A program made the translations under genes and the position numbers. The notes below the pieces were generated by a model, which searched no databases, was not told the DNA's origin, and saw only the letters and a list, made by a program, of their open reading frames with translations. This document shows, one piece after another, positions 1 to 9,486 of a DNA stretch of 64,000 bases. This stretch comes from Flavobacteriaceae bacterium F08102 (lineage in GTDB: Bacteria; Bacteroidota; Bacteroidia; Flavobacteriales; Flavobacteriaceae). Numbering within the stretch: the stretch's first letter is position 1; each line of letters starts with the position of its first letter. Location: contig JALKAY010000001.1 of assembly GCA_023015935.1 (NCBI GenBank), positions 620,874 to 684,873 of the forward strand, read 5' to 3'.

Positions 1-549
1 TATAAGGGAAAAGATGGTAAAAGTTATTATCAAGATTTACATTTGTTGCGATTTAAAAATGGAGAATTAATGAATGGTGATAGTATTAAGGTTAATGATA
101 GTTTAAGATTTACAACGCCAAAAGGAAAAGTAGTGTACGGAGGGGGTGGAATTGTACCCGATGTTTTTGTGAGTATAGATACATCCTCTTATTTTGGGAT
201 TTATCATATAGAAATTTTGAACGATTTTGTTTTTAACTATGTAGATACAAATCGTGAAGAAGTTCATTCGTGGAAATGGGAAGAGTTTGTGCGCGATTTT
301 GATAAAAATGACGAAATTTTTAATCACTATAACCAGGTATTTAAAAACAAAATAGAGAATGCATCCCATGGAAAAATAAAGGGAGAAATTTCAGAAAGGA
401 GTAAGCCATATTTAAAATTATACCTTAAAGCTTTATTTGCACAAATGGTTTTTGATGATAGTTCCTTTTATAAAATTATCAATGAAAAAGATAAGATGAT
501 AGAACGGGTTCTGGAGCTTGAAGCAGAGGTGAATTATATAAAACATTGA
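1..549 (+). CDS. S41 family C-terminal processing peptidase, C-terminal part (partial)
   Basis: The reading frame is open from the first base, so the start lies outside the window. The visible 182 residues begin with a segment ending in a TTPKGKVVYGGGGIVPDV stretch. This is the conserved end of the S41 (CtpA/Prc tail-specific protease) domain, where the peptidase core closes with a GGGI-x-PD motif. An alpha-helical tail of about 120 residues follows, as in Bacteroidota periplasmic carboxy-terminal proteases. The catalytic Ser/Lys lie upstream and cannot be checked. The TTG at base 43 is only an internal leucine. The likely role is degradation or processing of periplasmic proteins. Confidence 0.85.
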   Translation, partial: YKGKDGKSYYQDLHLLRFKNGELMNGDSIKVNDSLRFTTPKGKVVYGGGGIVPDVFVSIDTSSYFGIYHIEILNDFVFNYVDTNREEVHSWKWEEFVRDFDKNDEIFNHYNQVFKNKIENASHGKIKGEISERSKPYLKLYLKALFAQMVFDDSSFYKIINEKDKMIERVLELEAEVNYIKH

Positions 550-630
550 TCTCGTTGTACTTAACACAGGGCGCTACTGTTTTATGTAGCATTCGCCAGC
601 AGTTGGTAAAAGCCATTTAGCTATTTTCTT

Positions 631-1242
631 TTATATTTTATCGTGAATTTTTGTATGTTCACCATCATTCCACAAGGTTAAGATATCTGTAGCTACAGCA
701 GCTCCACTTCCACAGGCAATTGCGAACTGACTACGCCATCCTGCCAAGGCCCCAGCAACGTAGAGTCCGTCGGTGACTAAATGGTCTACATTTTTGAGCC
801 AAATTCTATTTTTTTCTTTTTTTGCCTTCGGATGCGGTTGTACATAGTCTTCTAATCCTTCAATTAAAAACGGTTTGGTATACCCTGTTGCTATCACAAC
901 TAGCGTGGCTTGATAGGTGTTCTTATTGGTTACAACGGTAAATTGTCCGTCTTTTTTATACAAACTGCATACTTTTTCCCCTTTAATTTGTTGTACATGG
1001 GGGTATAATTGTGCTAATTGTTGCTTTCCGTCAGTTAAAATATCTACTCCCAATGTACGAGGATTTAGTCCTAAGACATTGTTGAACATGGCGGTGTGTA
1101 AATGTGAAGCTTTTTGGTGCATCACAATGCCAATTTTTTTCGTTGTAGCAAACTCTTTTTTATGAGCAGAACCTAAGATCAGCGCACAAGACATTCCTGA
1201 AGCTCCCCCTCCAATAATTAGAACATCAAATGATTTATTCAT
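631..1242 (-). CDS. FAD-dependent NAD(P)/thioredoxin-reductase-like oxidoreductase, short form
   Basis: This 203-residue protein starts with an FAD-binding Rossmann motif, IIGGGASGM (about residues 9-17), and has a central VVIATGYTKPF segment typical of pyridine nucleotide-disulfide oxidoreductases. Near the end, DGLYVAGALAGW matches the second FAD-contacting motif. It is much shorter than thioredoxin reductase (about 310 residues). The NAD(P)-binding domain and the CxxC redox pair are missing, so it resembles the small single-domain flavoproteins of Bacteroidota. The substrate is unknown. It lies 9 bp after the MarC-family gene on the same strand, so the two are probably co-transcribed. Confidence 0.8.
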   Translation of the reverse strand: MNKSFDVLIIGGGASGMSCALILGSAHKKEFATTKKIGIVMHQKASHLHTAMFNNVLGLNPRTLGVDILTDGKQQLAQLYPHVQQIKGEKVCSLYKKDGQFTVVTNKNTYQATLVVIATGYTKPFLIEGLEDYVQPHPKAKKEKNRIWLKNVDHLVTDGLYVAGALAGWRSQFAIACGSGAAVATDILTLWNDGEHTKIHDKI

Positions 1243-1251
1243 GTATTTTAT

Positions 1252-1830
1252 TTATTGATTTAACAATCCTTGAATATTTGCTGCAAATAGTTTTACAGCG
1301 ATTGCTAATAAAATGACACCAAAAATTTTGCGAATAACGCTAATGCCATCTGGCCCTAAAACACGCTCAATTTTTCCCGATAACTTGAGTACTGCATAGA
1401 CAAACACCATGTTTATGGCGATGGCAATGATAATATTTATGGTTTGGTACTCGGCGCGTAATGAGAGAATTGTGGTCATTGTTCCGGCACCAGCAATCAA
1501 TGGAAATGCGATAGGTACTACACTGGCTGTTTTCGCTTCTTCTTGTTTGTATAATTCAATTCCTAAGACCATTTCTAATGCCAAAAAGAAGATGACAAAA
1601 GCTCCAGCAACTGCAAAGGAGTTTACATCAACCCCCATTATTCGTAAGATATTCTCACCTACAAAGAGAAAACCAATCATAATTACTAATGAAACGATAG
1701 CAGCTTTTTCAGATTGTATATGCCCTACTTTCGAGCGAAGGCCTATGATAATCGGAATACTTCCAATAATGTCTATCACAGCAAATAAAACCATGGTTGC
1801 AGTGATGATTTCTTTTATGTCTAAACTCAT
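1252..1830 (-). CDS. MarC family integral membrane protein
   Basis: A 192-residue, very hydrophobic protein with about six transmembrane helices and the MarC/UPF0056 pattern. An N-terminal helix contains AVIDIIGSIPI, and a central FPLIAGAGTMTTIL motif is the family signature. MarC proteins are inner-membrane proteins of unsettled function; the old link to multiple antibiotic resistance in E. coli has not held up. Length and topology are normal. A one-mismatch -7 element, TATTTTTA, lies about 26 bp upstream (minus strand, 1856-1863). The oxidoreductase gene follows after 9 bp. Confidence 0.9.
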   Translation of the reverse strand: MSLDIKEIITATMVLFAVIDIIGSIPIIIGLRSKVGHIQSEKAAIVSLVIMIGFLFVGENILRIMGVDVNSFAVAGAFVIFFLALEMVLGIELYKQEEAKTASVVPIAFPLIAGAGTMTTILSLRAEYQTINIIIAIAINMVFVYAVLKLSGKIERVLGPDGISVIRKIFGVILLAIAVKLFAANIQGLLNQ

Positions 1831-1989
1831 TGTCGTACTCCGTTTAATTAGGGGGTAAAAATAACTAAATCTAATTCGATAAATCGAGATTTGAAGAAGG
1901 AATTTATACGAGAATTAATCTTTATTTTCAGCGGTGAATAAAACAAAACAATTTATTCCTTAAAACCGCTGTTACTATTCGTATAATTG

Positions 1990-1997
1990 TATTTTTG
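1990..1997 (+). promoter_or_regulatory. Bacteroidota -7 promoter element for the DUF3109 gene
   Basis: TATTTTTG matches the Bacteroidota consensus TAnnTTTG exactly and lies 26 bp before the ATG at 2024. No clear TTG -33 element is visible at the usual distance. Confidence 0.6.
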
Positions 1998-2023
1998 CCC
2001 AATAACTTAGTAACCGTACGACC

Positions 2024-2599
2024 ATGTTTCAATTAGGAAAAACCATTGTTTCTGAAGAGATTATTGACACCGATTTTGTTTGCAACTTATCAGCTTGTAA
2101 AGGGGCTTGTTGTATTGATGGAGATGCAGGAGCGCCTGTTGATAGTGAAGAGCGAGAAATTTTGGAAAAAATTTATCCAAAAGTGAAGCCTTATATGAGA
2201 AAACAAGGGATTGAGGCGATAGAAGCTCAAGGGGTTTATACAACAAATGATGAAGGTGAACACGAAACGCCTTTGATTGATGGTAGGGATTGTGCTTATG
2301 TGTCATTTGATAAGAAAGGAGTTGCGCTTTGTGCCATTGAAGAGGCCTATAACCAGGGTGCGATAGATTGGAAAAAACCCGTTTCTTGTCATTTATACCC
2401 TGTTCGAGTGCAAGATTACTCAGAGTTTGCTGCAGTAAATTATCACAAATGGGAAATTTGTGATGATGCCTGTACACTTGGGAAAGAATTGCAAGTTCCA
2501 GTTTATAAATTTGTCAAACAAGCGTTGATTAGAAAATTTGGGGAAGACTGGTATATGGAGTTAGAAAAGGTGGCAGAAAAGCATCGTCCTATGAAGTGA
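2024..2599 (+). CDS. DUF3109 family cysteine-rich protein
   Basis: The 191-residue product has a cysteine cluster near its N-terminus (C20, C25, C29, C30 in CNLSACKGACC). More cysteines follow in CAIEEA, a SCHLYPVR motif and CDDAC. This is the DUF3109 pattern, related to the YkgJ-type CxxxCxxCC proteins thought to bind a metal or Fe-S cluster. Function is not established. The ATG start is supported by a good -7 element 26 bp upstream. The gene stands alone between the divergent MarC gene and the downstream outer-membrane protein, which has its own promoter. Confidence 0.85.
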   Translation: MFQLGKTIVSEEIIDTDFVCNLSACKGACCIDGDAGAPVDSEEREILEKIYPKVKPYMRKQGIEAIEAQGVYTTNDEGEHETPLIDGRDCAYVSFDKKGVALCAIEEAYNQGAIDWKKPVSCHLYPVRVQDYSEFAAVNYHKWEICDDACTLGKELQVPVYKFVKQALIRKFGEDWYMELEKVAEKHRPMK

Positions 2600-2637
2600 T
2601 TTTAACAATATTTTTTACATAAGATTGCTTAATTGCA

Positions 2638-2645
2638 TATCTTTG
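2638..2645 (+). promoter_or_regulatory. -7 promoter element for the small beta-barrel gene
   Basis: TATCTTTG is a perfect TAnnTTTG match, 12 bp before ATG 2658 and 24 bp before ATG 2670. It decides the start, because an apparent upstream TTG start at 2625 would lie ahead of this promoter. Confidence 0.6.
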
Positions 2646-2669
2646 CAGCCTATAAAAATGATATTAAAA

Positions 2670-3170
2670 ATGAAAAAATTAAAACATGTGGCACTTGTAT
2701 TTGCCATGCTTATTGGAGGGTTGAGTTATGCCCAGATTTCTGTTGGTGGTGGTCTTGGATTTAATGACGGTGTCTCTGCACCAGGGTTGCTGTTTAAGGC
2801 TGAATTTAATCTGATGGATAATATTGATGTCTCTCCGAGTTTTTCTTATTTTTCTGGATCGAGGGTGGCAGGTGATAAAAATAAATCATTTGAACTTGAT
2901 GTGAATGGGCATTATAAAATAGAAGTTATGGAAGAATTAGTTTTATACCCATTAGGAGGACTGAATTATTCAAGTTATGAAAAATATTTTAACGGAGGTG
3001 TAGCCACCCTAGGTAACTACAAAGATGATGGAAATGCCCTTGGCTTAAATATTGGTGGAGGTGGCCAATGGGTTTTTAGCGATAGCTTACGAGCCTTTGC
3101 AGAAATTAAATATGTAATTAGCAGTTTTGGTCATGCCGTTTTTGGAGGTGGTGTGTTATTACAGCTCTAA
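2670..3170 (+). CDS. Small outer-membrane beta-barrel protein
   Basis: From the ATG at 2670 the product is 166 residues. It has a clean signal peptide (KKLK, hydrophobic core, cleavage after SYAQ). Alternating glycine- and aromatic-rich strands follow, ending in GGGVLLQL, as expected of an eight-stranded outer-membrane beta-barrel. An in-frame ATG at 2658 is also possible; the TTG at 2625 is excluded by the promoter at 2638-2645. The ligand or role is unknown. A strong terminator follows within 35 bp, so it is monocistronic. Confidence 0.8.
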   Translation: MKKLKHVALVFAMLIGGLSYAQISVGGGLGFNDGVSAPGLLFKAEFNLMDNIDVSPSFSYFSGSRVAGDKNKSFELDVNGHYKIEVMEELVLYPLGGLNYSSYEKYFNGGVATLGNYKDDGNALGLNIGGGGQWVFSDSLRAFAEIKYVISSFGHAVFGGGVLLQL

Positions 3171-3202
3171 TTTATTTATAAAGTAAAAACTACGTTGATA
3201 AA

Positions 3203-3232
3203 AAAGGGTTCACTTTAGTGGACTCTTTTTTT
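3203..3232 (+). terminator. Rho-independent terminator after the beta-barrel gene
   Basis: The hairpin GGGTTCAC / loop TTTA / GTGGACTC forms eight pairs including two G-U and is followed by seven T residues. Confidence 0.8.
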
Positions 3233-3233
3233 G

Positions 3234-3486
3234 TTTTAGGCAGAACGCGAAGAATCCAATAACCATCCAAGTTGCCGATGACACTGCTCACCTAAAGACC
3301 TGTAAATCAAATAGATAAAAGTTAAGCAAATGTTAATCTATTTTTTTATACAGTGCCATTTGTTAAAAACTTCACGCGATTTGTGGATAATTATGAGTTT
3401 CATTTTTCATTAAAAAAATCAATCTTTGTTTCGACCGATTAAGTTCTGCAATCAATCAATAATTTTAATTTTTAAACACCTAAGCC
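3234..3486. other. Non-coding region upstream of nrdB
   Basis: No gene is visible in this stretch. It holds a DnaA box (3382-3390), two GTTAA words exactly 11 bp apart (3321 and 3332), and a weak -7-like AATCTTTG at 3421-3428. It is presumably the regulatory region of nrdB-nrdA. Confidence 0.5.
3382..3390 (-). promoter_or_regulatory. DnaA box upstream of nrdB
   Basis: The minus strand reads TTATCCACA, a perfect consensus DnaA box, 96 bp before the nrdB start. DnaA boxes upstream of nrdAB regulate ribonucleotide reductase in E. coli; the same role here is inferred from position. Confidence 0.55.
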
Positions 3487-4458
3487 ATGTCGCAAGAAGA
3501 GCCCATTTTAAAGCCAAATGATAACAGATTTGTAATTTTCCCAATTGAACACCATGATATTTGGGAGTGGTATAAAAAGCAACAGGCTTGTTTTTGGACA
3601 GCAGAGGAAATTGATTTACAGCAAGACACTACTGATTGGAATTCAAAATTAACTGATGATGAACGCTATTTTATAAAGCATGTTTTGGCTTTTTTCGCAG
3701 CTTCTGACGGAATTGTAAATGAAAATCTAGCAGAGAATTTTGTAACAGAAGTACAATATTCTGAAGCTAAATTTTTCTATGGTTTTCAAATAATGATGGA
3801 AAATATTCATTCTGAAGTGTATTCATTGTTGATTGACACCTATGTTAAGGATGAAAATGAAAAAGATCAATTGTTCAGAGCAATTGAAGTATTCCCAGCA
3901 ATTAAATTAAAAGCGGAGTGGGCATTGAAATGGATTGAAAGCCCAAGTTTTGCTGAACGACTTATTGCTTTTGCCGCTGTGGAAGGGATTTTCTTCTCGG
4001 GGAGTTTTTGTTCAATTTTTTGGTTAAAGAAAAGAGGGTTGATGCCTGGCTTAACTTTTTCTAATGAATTGATTTCAAGAGATGAAGGTTTACATTGTGA
4101 TTTTGCGGTTCACTTACACAATCATCATATCGTTAATAAAGTGCCGAAGGAACGAATTAAAGAAATAATCTGTGATGCATTGGATATTGAAAGAACGTTT
4201 ATCACAGAATCTTTACCGGTTAGTTTAATCGGAATGAATGCAAAATTAATGACCCAGTACCTCGAATACGTTGCTGATAGGCTGTTAGTTGAATTTGAAT
4301 GTGAAAAGGTATATAATTCAACGAACCCATTTGATTTTATGGAAATGATTTCTTTAGAAGGAAAAACAAATTTCTTTGAGAAACGTGTTTCTGAATACCA
4401 AAAAGCAGGTGTTAAATCTGGAGGTACAGGAAGCATCAAGTTTGATGCAGATTTTTAA
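3487..4458 (+). CDS. nrdB: Class I ribonucleotide reductase small subunit (R2)
   Basis: NrdB holds the diiron centre that generates the radical used by NrdA to reduce ribonucleotides. All expected ligands are visible in the 323-residue protein: D74, E105, H108, E166, E200 and H203. Y112 in ENIHSEVYS is the radical tyrosine position, as in class Ia and eukaryotic R2. The C-terminal FDADF matches the R2 tail that docks on R1. Length is normal. The gene order nrdB-nrdA is the reverse of E. coli. The 144-bp gap to nrdA has no terminator, so joint transcription is likely. Confidence 0.97.
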   Translation: MSQEEPILKPNDNRFVIFPIEHHDIWEWYKKQQACFWTAEEIDLQQDTTDWNSKLTDDERYFIKHVLAFFAASDGIVNENLAENFVTEVQYSEAKFFYGFQIMMENIHSEVYSLLIDTYVKDENEKDQLFRAIEVFPAIKLKAEWALKWIESPSFAERLIAFAAVEGIFFSGSFCSIFWLKKRGLMPGLTFSNELISRDEGLHCDFAVHLHNHHIVNKVPKERIKEIICDALDIERTFITESLPVSLIGMNAKLMTQYLEYVADRLLVEFECEKVYNSTNPFDFMEMISLEGKTNFFEKRVSEYQKAGVKSGGTGSIKFDADF

Positions 4459-4602
4459 GGGGTAAAAAAGGGGATTTTCACGAGAAAATAACGAAATAAA
4501 TTCGGCCATTGATGGTATCAGCATAAATTGCTGACCAATTATAACCAAACCAACTAATTCGATTGGGGCACAGCTTGCGCTCTAATCATAAATCAAAAAA
4601 AT

Positions 4603-7047
4603 ATGTATGTAATAAAAAGAGACGGCAAAAAGGAGCCCGTAATGTTTGACAAAATCACGGCACGTATAAGAAAAATGTGCTATGGTTTAAACAAGCTTGT
4701 TGACCCTGTTAAGGTTGCTATGAGAGTAATAGAAGGATTGTACGACGGTGTTAGCACCTCAGAATTGGATAATTTAGCGGCTGAAATAGCAGCTACCATG
4801 ACAGTCCAACACCCTGATTACGCTAAATTAGCGGCAAGAATAGCTGTTTCAAATTTACATAAAAACACAAAGAAATCGTTTTCAGAAACGATCTCGGATC
4901 TTTATTTTTATGTAAACCCGCGCACGGGTAAAAAGGCGCCGATGATCGCTGATGATGTGTATCAAATTATCCAAGAGAATGCGGAAAAATTAGATTCGAC
5001 AATTATTTATAATCGCGATTTTGGATATGATTATTTTGGATTTAAAACATTAGAACGTTCGTATTTACTAAAAATTAATGGAAACATTGTCGAAAGACCT
5101 CAACACATGTTGATGAGGGTTTCTATTGGAATACATTTGAACGATATTGATGCAGCTATAGAAACGTATGAGTTGATGAGTAAAAAGTATTTTACACATG
5201 CAACGCCAACGTTATTCAATGCAGGTACTCCTAAGCCACAAATGTCTTCTTGTTTTTTATTACAAATGCAAGACGATAGTATAGAAGGGATTTACGACAC
5301 TTTAAAACAAACGGCTAAAATTTCTCAATCTGCAGGAGGTATTGGGCTATCAATACACAATGTGAGAGCTACAGGGTCGTATATTAGAGGAACAAATGGT
5401 ACCTCTAACGGTATTGTGCCAATGCTTAAAGTATTTAATGACACGGCACGCTATGTAGATCAAGGAGGCGGAAAAAGAAAAGGTTCTTTTGCCTGTTATA
5501 TTGAGCCATGGCATGCAGATATTTTTGACTTTTTAGATTTAAAAAAGAATCACGGAAAAGAAGAAATGCGTGCCCGCGATTTATTTTATGCTATGTGGAT
5601 ACCAGATTTGTTCATGAAACGTGTAGAAGAAGATGGCGAATGGACATTGATGTGTCCTAATGAGTGTCCTCATTTATTTGATACCTATGGAGATGAATTT
5701 GAAAAATTATATCAAGGGTATGAACAAGTAGGGAAAGGGAGAAAAACAATCAGAGCTCGTGAATTATGGGAAAAGATTTTAGAATCTCAGATTGAAACAG
5801 GAACCCCTTACATGTTGTACAAGGATGCGGTGAACAGAAAAACAAATCACAAAAACCTTGGAACCATACGATCTTCAAATCTGTGTACAGAAATAATGGA
5901 GTACACCGCGAAAGATGAAGTCGCTGTGTGTAACTTGGCTTCTATAGCATTGCCTATGTTCGTTTCAGAAGATGCGAATGGTAAAAAATACTTTAATCAC
6001 AAAAAATTATTTGATGTTACTAAAAAAGTAACACGTAATTTAGATACGGTTATTGATCGCAATTATTATCCAGTAGTTGAGGCAGAAAATTCGAACCTTA
6101 GACATCGACCAATAGGATTGGGAATTCAAGGATTAGCTGATACATTTATCGCCTTGAGGCTACCATTTACTTCAGATGAGGCTAAAAAATTAAATGAAGA
6201 AATTTTTGAAACACTCTACTTTGGTGCAGTGACCTCTTCAATGGAAATTGCAAAAGCAAGTGAGCCTTATTCAACGTTTAAAGGATCTCCAATGTCAGAA
6301 GGACAATTTCAATTTAATATGTGGAATATATCAGAGGATGATTTAAGTGGACGTTGGGATTGGAAAAAATTACGAAAAAATGTGATGAAATACGGAGTGA
6401 GAAATTCATTATTAGTAGCTCCTATGCCAACGGCTTCGACTTCACAAATTTTAGGAAATAATGAGGCGTTTGAGCCATATACTTCAAATATTTACACGCG
6501 AAGAGTTTTATCTGGAGAGTTTATCATTGTAAATAAGCACTTGTTAGAAGATTTAGTAGAATTGGGCTTGTGGGATAATACGATGAAAGAAAATATTATG
6601 AGAGCCAATGGGTCTATTCAACACATTGACGTCATTCCTGATGAACTTAAAGAATTGTATAAAACAGTTTGGGAATTAAGTATGAAAGATATTATCGATA
6701 TGGCACGTCAGCGAGGCTATTTTATCGATCAGTCACAATCGTTGAACTTGTTTATGAAGGATCCAGATTATGCTAAATTGACATCGATGCACTTTTACGG
6801 ATGGAAATCTGGTTTAAAAACAGGGATGTATTATCTCAGAACAAAATCTGCTGTAAATGCAATTCAATTTACCTTGTCAAATGAAAAGAAACAAGTGAAT
6901 AAAACAGCTGAGGTTGCAGTTGCTGCAAACACGCAAGTAAACACAGTAGTACCCGAAGGGAGTGAAATGTCTCCTGAAGAGTATAGAGCAATGCTTGCCC
7001 GAGCCAAAGAAGGCGAAGGGGATGATTGTTTGATGTGTGGTTCTTAA
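4603..7047 (+). CDS. nrdA: Class I ribonucleotide reductase large subunit (R1)
   Basis: The 814-residue catalytic subunit reduces NDPs to dNDPs. It begins with an ATP-cone (about residues 1-90), so it should be shut off by dATP. The active site is complete: C217 in SSCFLLQ and C443 in AVCNLAS form the redox pair. N426, C428 (thiyl radical) and E430 sit in SNLCTEI. Y743-Y744 in GMYYLRT are the radical-transfer pair. The C-terminal CLMC (C809, C812) is the swinging thiol arm re-reduced by thioredoxin. It follows nrdB and ends before a bidirectional terminator. Confidence 0.97.
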   Translation: MYVIKRDGKKEPVMFDKITARIRKMCYGLNKLVDPVKVAMRVIEGLYDGVSTSELDNLAAEIAATMTVQHPDYAKLAARIAVSNLHKNTKKSFSETISDLYFYVNPRTGKKAPMIADDVYQIIQENAEKLDSTIIYNRDFGYDYFGFKTLERSYLLKINGNIVERPQHMLMRVSIGIHLNDIDAAIETYELMSKKYFTHATPTLFNAGTPKPQMSSCFLLQMQDDSIEGIYDTLKQTAKISQSAGGIGLSIHNVRATGSYIRGTNGTSNGIVPMLKVFNDTARYVDQGGGKRKGSFACYIEPWHADIFDFLDLKKNHGKEEMRARDLFYAMWIPDLFMKRVEEDGEWTLMCPNECPHLFDTYGDEFEKLYQGYEQVGKGRKTIRARELWEKILESQIETGTPYMLYKDAVNRKTNHKNLGTIRSSNLCTEIMEYTAKDEVAVCNLASIALPMFVSEDANGKKYFNHKKLFDVTKKVTRNLDTVIDRNYYPVVEAENSNLRHRPIGLGIQGLADTFIALRLPFTSDEAKKLNEEIFETLYFGAVTSSMEIAKASEPYSTFKGSPMSEGQFQFNMWNISEDDLSGRWDWKKLRKNVMKYGVRNSLLVAPMPTASTSQILGNNEAFEPYTSNIYTRRVLSGEFIIVNKHLLEDLVELGLWDNTMKENIMRANGSIQHIDVIPDELKELYKTVWELSMKDIIDMARQRGYFIDQSQSLNLFMKDPDYAKLTSMHFYGWKSGLKTGMYYLRTKSAVNAIQFTLSNEKKQVNKTAEVAVAANTQVNTVVPEGSEMSPEEYRAMLARAKEGEGDDCLMCGS

Positions 7048-7100
7048 TTGTGATTATCGTGCTGAATGCCATCAGCACTGTGATCTAAAAGGGTTAATTT

Positions 7101-7139
7101 AGAAAAGAAAAATCTCGGAGTTTTGCTCCGAGATTTTTT
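7101..7139. terminator. Bidirectional terminator between nrdA and pit
   Basis: Perfect 10-bp stem AATCTCGGAG / CTCCGAGATT with a five-base loop. It is flanked by an A-rich tract on the left and a T tract on the right, and so serves both converging genes. Confidence 0.9.
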
Positions 7140-7168
7140 ATTTTACCCTATTTGTAACAGATATTAGG

Positions 7169-9421
7169 TTAGTTACTTTTAACGTTATCTCCTTCTTGTG
7201 CATAGAGTTCTAAAAGACTAAGGGTAGATTTTATCAAATCTTTGGTCTCTAATAAAATACTGAAGTAGAGGGTTGTGTTTTTTGGGCTTGATTCAACCGT
7301 TCTCGTGCGTTCTACTTGCTTTTGAATGTATTCGGTTACATCTTCTAATAAAAGTTGTTTTTCTTCGAGTATGGGGTTTAATTCGTCGAAAGTTCGAGCG
7401 TCAAAGATTTCACTGACTTTGTCAAACATATGTTGTAGCTTCAGGTCAATTTCTTTGAGTTCTTTCGCCTGATTTACTTTAAGTGCCTTGTGATTGTTAT
7501 TGATATGCTTATGACTGGCTTTGGCGATAAAGCTAGTAGACTGAGCAATGTCTTGTAAATCACCGATGACATCGATATAAAATTTACTTGCTCCCAGATA
7601 AGAATCGTCAAGTGCTTTGATAAAATAAAAGATATTATTTTGTAACCCTTCAATTTCGTCTTCAAGTTTTGTAACTTTATTTTTGGCTTTTTTAAGTGTT
7701 ACCAAATTTTTGGTAATTAATCCTTCAATAGCCATTTCATTGGTTTTGCTAACGCGTTTAAGCACTTTAGAAATATTATCTGCACTTTCGTTAATCACGC
7801 CGTGAATTGAATTTGATTCTGATTTTTCTAAGCGATCTTCCGCCTTGAGTTCTTTGGTTTTTTCACGGTGTTTAATGTAATTTCTAGCAATGATAAGTGC
7901 CGCTAAGAACAATAAAACAGCAATTACCGCAGGACCACCAAGATCAATTAATAAAGCCATTAAACCAGCAGTTACAAAGGCAATGATAGCCGTACCAAAC
8001 CATCCGCCAATAACATTGAGCACACCAGCCACCCGATAAACAGCACTTTCAGATCCCCAGGCTCTATCGGCTAAAGAAGTACCCATGGCTACCATAAAGG
8101 TTACATAGGTGGTCGATAACGGAAGTTTCATAGAGGTTGCGATTGAAATTAATACCCCTGCTACCAGTAAGTTTACTGAAGCTCTGACTTGGTCAAAAGC
8201 AGGAAGCTCATAGGTTTTGTCTTTAGGTAAATTAATGACGGGCTTTTCAAATTTTTTATTGATTTTAGCAACGGTTTTCGCCGGCAACATAGCATTAAAC
8301 CCATTACTTAATTTAGAAGATCCTCTTACTAACCATCGCGATAATAAATTAGGTTGAAACTTTTCGTGGCCATCACCTTGTCTGGCGAGCCCTATTTCTG
8401 TATCTGCAACGGTACGTGCTTTTTTAGAAAACCACAAGGTTAATACCATTATAGTACCAGCTATAAATAATAGCATTGGTTCTGTAGGTACTTTATTTCC
8501 AAGTACTTCCATAGAAAAATCGCTGGCAAGAGTTCCAGAGGATGCCCATGCTAAATAGGAGTGATAAGCAGCCATAGGAACACCGATAAAGTTTACGAGG
8601 TCATTACCAGCGAAAGCTAATGCCAAACCAAAAGTACCAATAGCTATAATAGGGATAAAAATATTTTTCTTTAAGACGGTCATATAGAATTGCGACAATA
8701 TGGTAAATACCACAAAACTAATGGCTAAAATGATCAATTCATTACCAGCGAACAGCCCAGAAAGTTGTTCAGAATACGGAGTACCTTTGAGGCCTTTTAG
8801 GAAAATAAAGTAAGAAATTGCCGTAAGAGACCCTCCTCCAAAAAGAGCGCCTAAATATTTAATTTTCTTTTCATAGTGAAAGGTGAAAATTAACCTGGAA
8901 AAATATTGGACAATGGCCCCAACACTAAAGGCGATGACTACAGAAAGTAAAATTCCGTAAATTATTTCGGTGGCCTTTTTAGTGTTTATGTATTTGGTTA
9001 AATCACTCATTGACTCTGTTTCAGAGGCACCAATTTTAATCAATGCAATAGCCACTGCAGCTCCTAAAAGTTCAAAAACGATTGAAACGGTTGTTGAGGT
9101 GGGCATTCCAACCGTATTAAAGAAATCTAACAAGAGAATATCGGTAATCATTACCGCCATGAAAATGATCATGATTTCATTAAAATAGAAATTGCCAGGA
9201 ACAAAGATTCCTTTTCTAGCAACTTCCATCATCCCACTAGAAAAAACGGCTCCTATAAAAATTCCTAAACTCGCAACAATCATTATGGTTTTGAAGGAAA
9301 TTGCCTTTGATCCTATTGCGGAATTTAAAAAGTTAACAGCATCATTACTCACACCAATTACCAAGTCAGCAATGGCCAAAACAGTAAGAGCAACAATCAT
9401 GATCAAGTAAATATTATCCAT
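7169..9421 (-). CDS. pit: Inorganic phosphate transporter, PiT family, fused to a PhoU/DUF47-like tail
   Basis: The 750-residue protein imports phosphate across the inner membrane with a coupling cation. The N-terminal half has the PiT signature GVSNDAVNF (about residue 23). The second repeat carries MKLPLSTTYVTF. Between them is a hydrophilic loop around residues 330-400 with many membrane helices on either side. From about residue 520 the sequence is soluble, helical and charged, like DUF47/PhoU-related proteins that are separate genes next to pit elsewhere. It lies 65 bp downstream of the porin gene with no terminator, suggesting a porin-pit operon. The fusion and gene order are seen; coupling ion and affinity are unknown. 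Confidence 0.92.
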   Translation of the reverse strand: MDNIYLIMIVALTVLAIADLVIGVSNDAVNFLNSAIGSKAISFKTIMIVASLGIFIGAVFSSGMMEVARKGIFVPGNFYFNEIMIIFMAVMITDILLLDFFNTVGMPTSTTVSIVFELLGAAVAIALIKIGASETESMSDLTKYINTKKATEIIYGILLSVVIAFSVGAIVQYFSRLIFTFHYEKKIKYLGALFGGGSLTAISYFIFLKGLKGTPYSEQLSGLFAGNELIILAISFVVFTILSQFYMTVLKKNIFIPIIAIGTFGLALAFAGNDLVNFIGVPMAAYHSYLAWASSGTLASDFSMEVLGNKVPTEPMLLFIAGTIMVLTLWFSKKARTVADTEIGLARQGDGHEKFQPNLLSRWLVRGSSKLSNGFNAMLPAKTVAKINKKFEKPVINLPKDKTYELPAFDQVRASVNLLVAGVLISIATSMKLPLSTTYVTFMVAMGTSLADRAWGSESAVYRVAGVLNVIGGWFGTAIIAFVTAGLMALLIDLGGPAVIAVLLFLAALIIARNYIKHREKTKELKAEDRLEKSESNSIHGVINESADNISKVLKRVSKTNEMAIEGLITKNLVTLKKAKNKVTKLEDEIEGLQNNIFYFIKALDDSYLGASKFYIDVIGDLQDIAQSTSFIAKASHKHINNNHKALKVNQAKELKEIDLKLQHMFDKVSEIFDARTFDELNPILEEKQLLLEDVTEYIQKQVERTRTVESSPKNTTLYFSILLETKDLIKSTLSLLELYAQEGDNVKSN

Positions 9422-9486
9422 AGGTAAAATTTTTTCAAAGGTGTTAAAAATAGTTAGCTCAAATATTAATTTATTGTTATGCTTTT

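Noticed and set aside
570-597. Possible hairpin GCTAC/GTAGC after the S41 peptidase gene
   Set aside because: Short stem with irregular outer pairing and no T tract; not enough for a terminator call.
1409-1858. 149-residue reading frame on the plus strand
   Set aside because: Exact antisense shadow of the MarC-family gene.
2061-2477. 138-residue reading frame on the minus strand
   Set aside because: Antisense to the well-supported DUF3109 gene, no recognisable domain and no promoter.
3321-3336. Two GTTAA words 11 bp apart upstream of nrdB, like those in the phosphate block
   Set aside because: Only one pair, far from the gene start and not next to a clear promoter. It shows that the spaced word can occur by chance in AT-rich DNA, which weakens but does not remove the Pho-operator idea.
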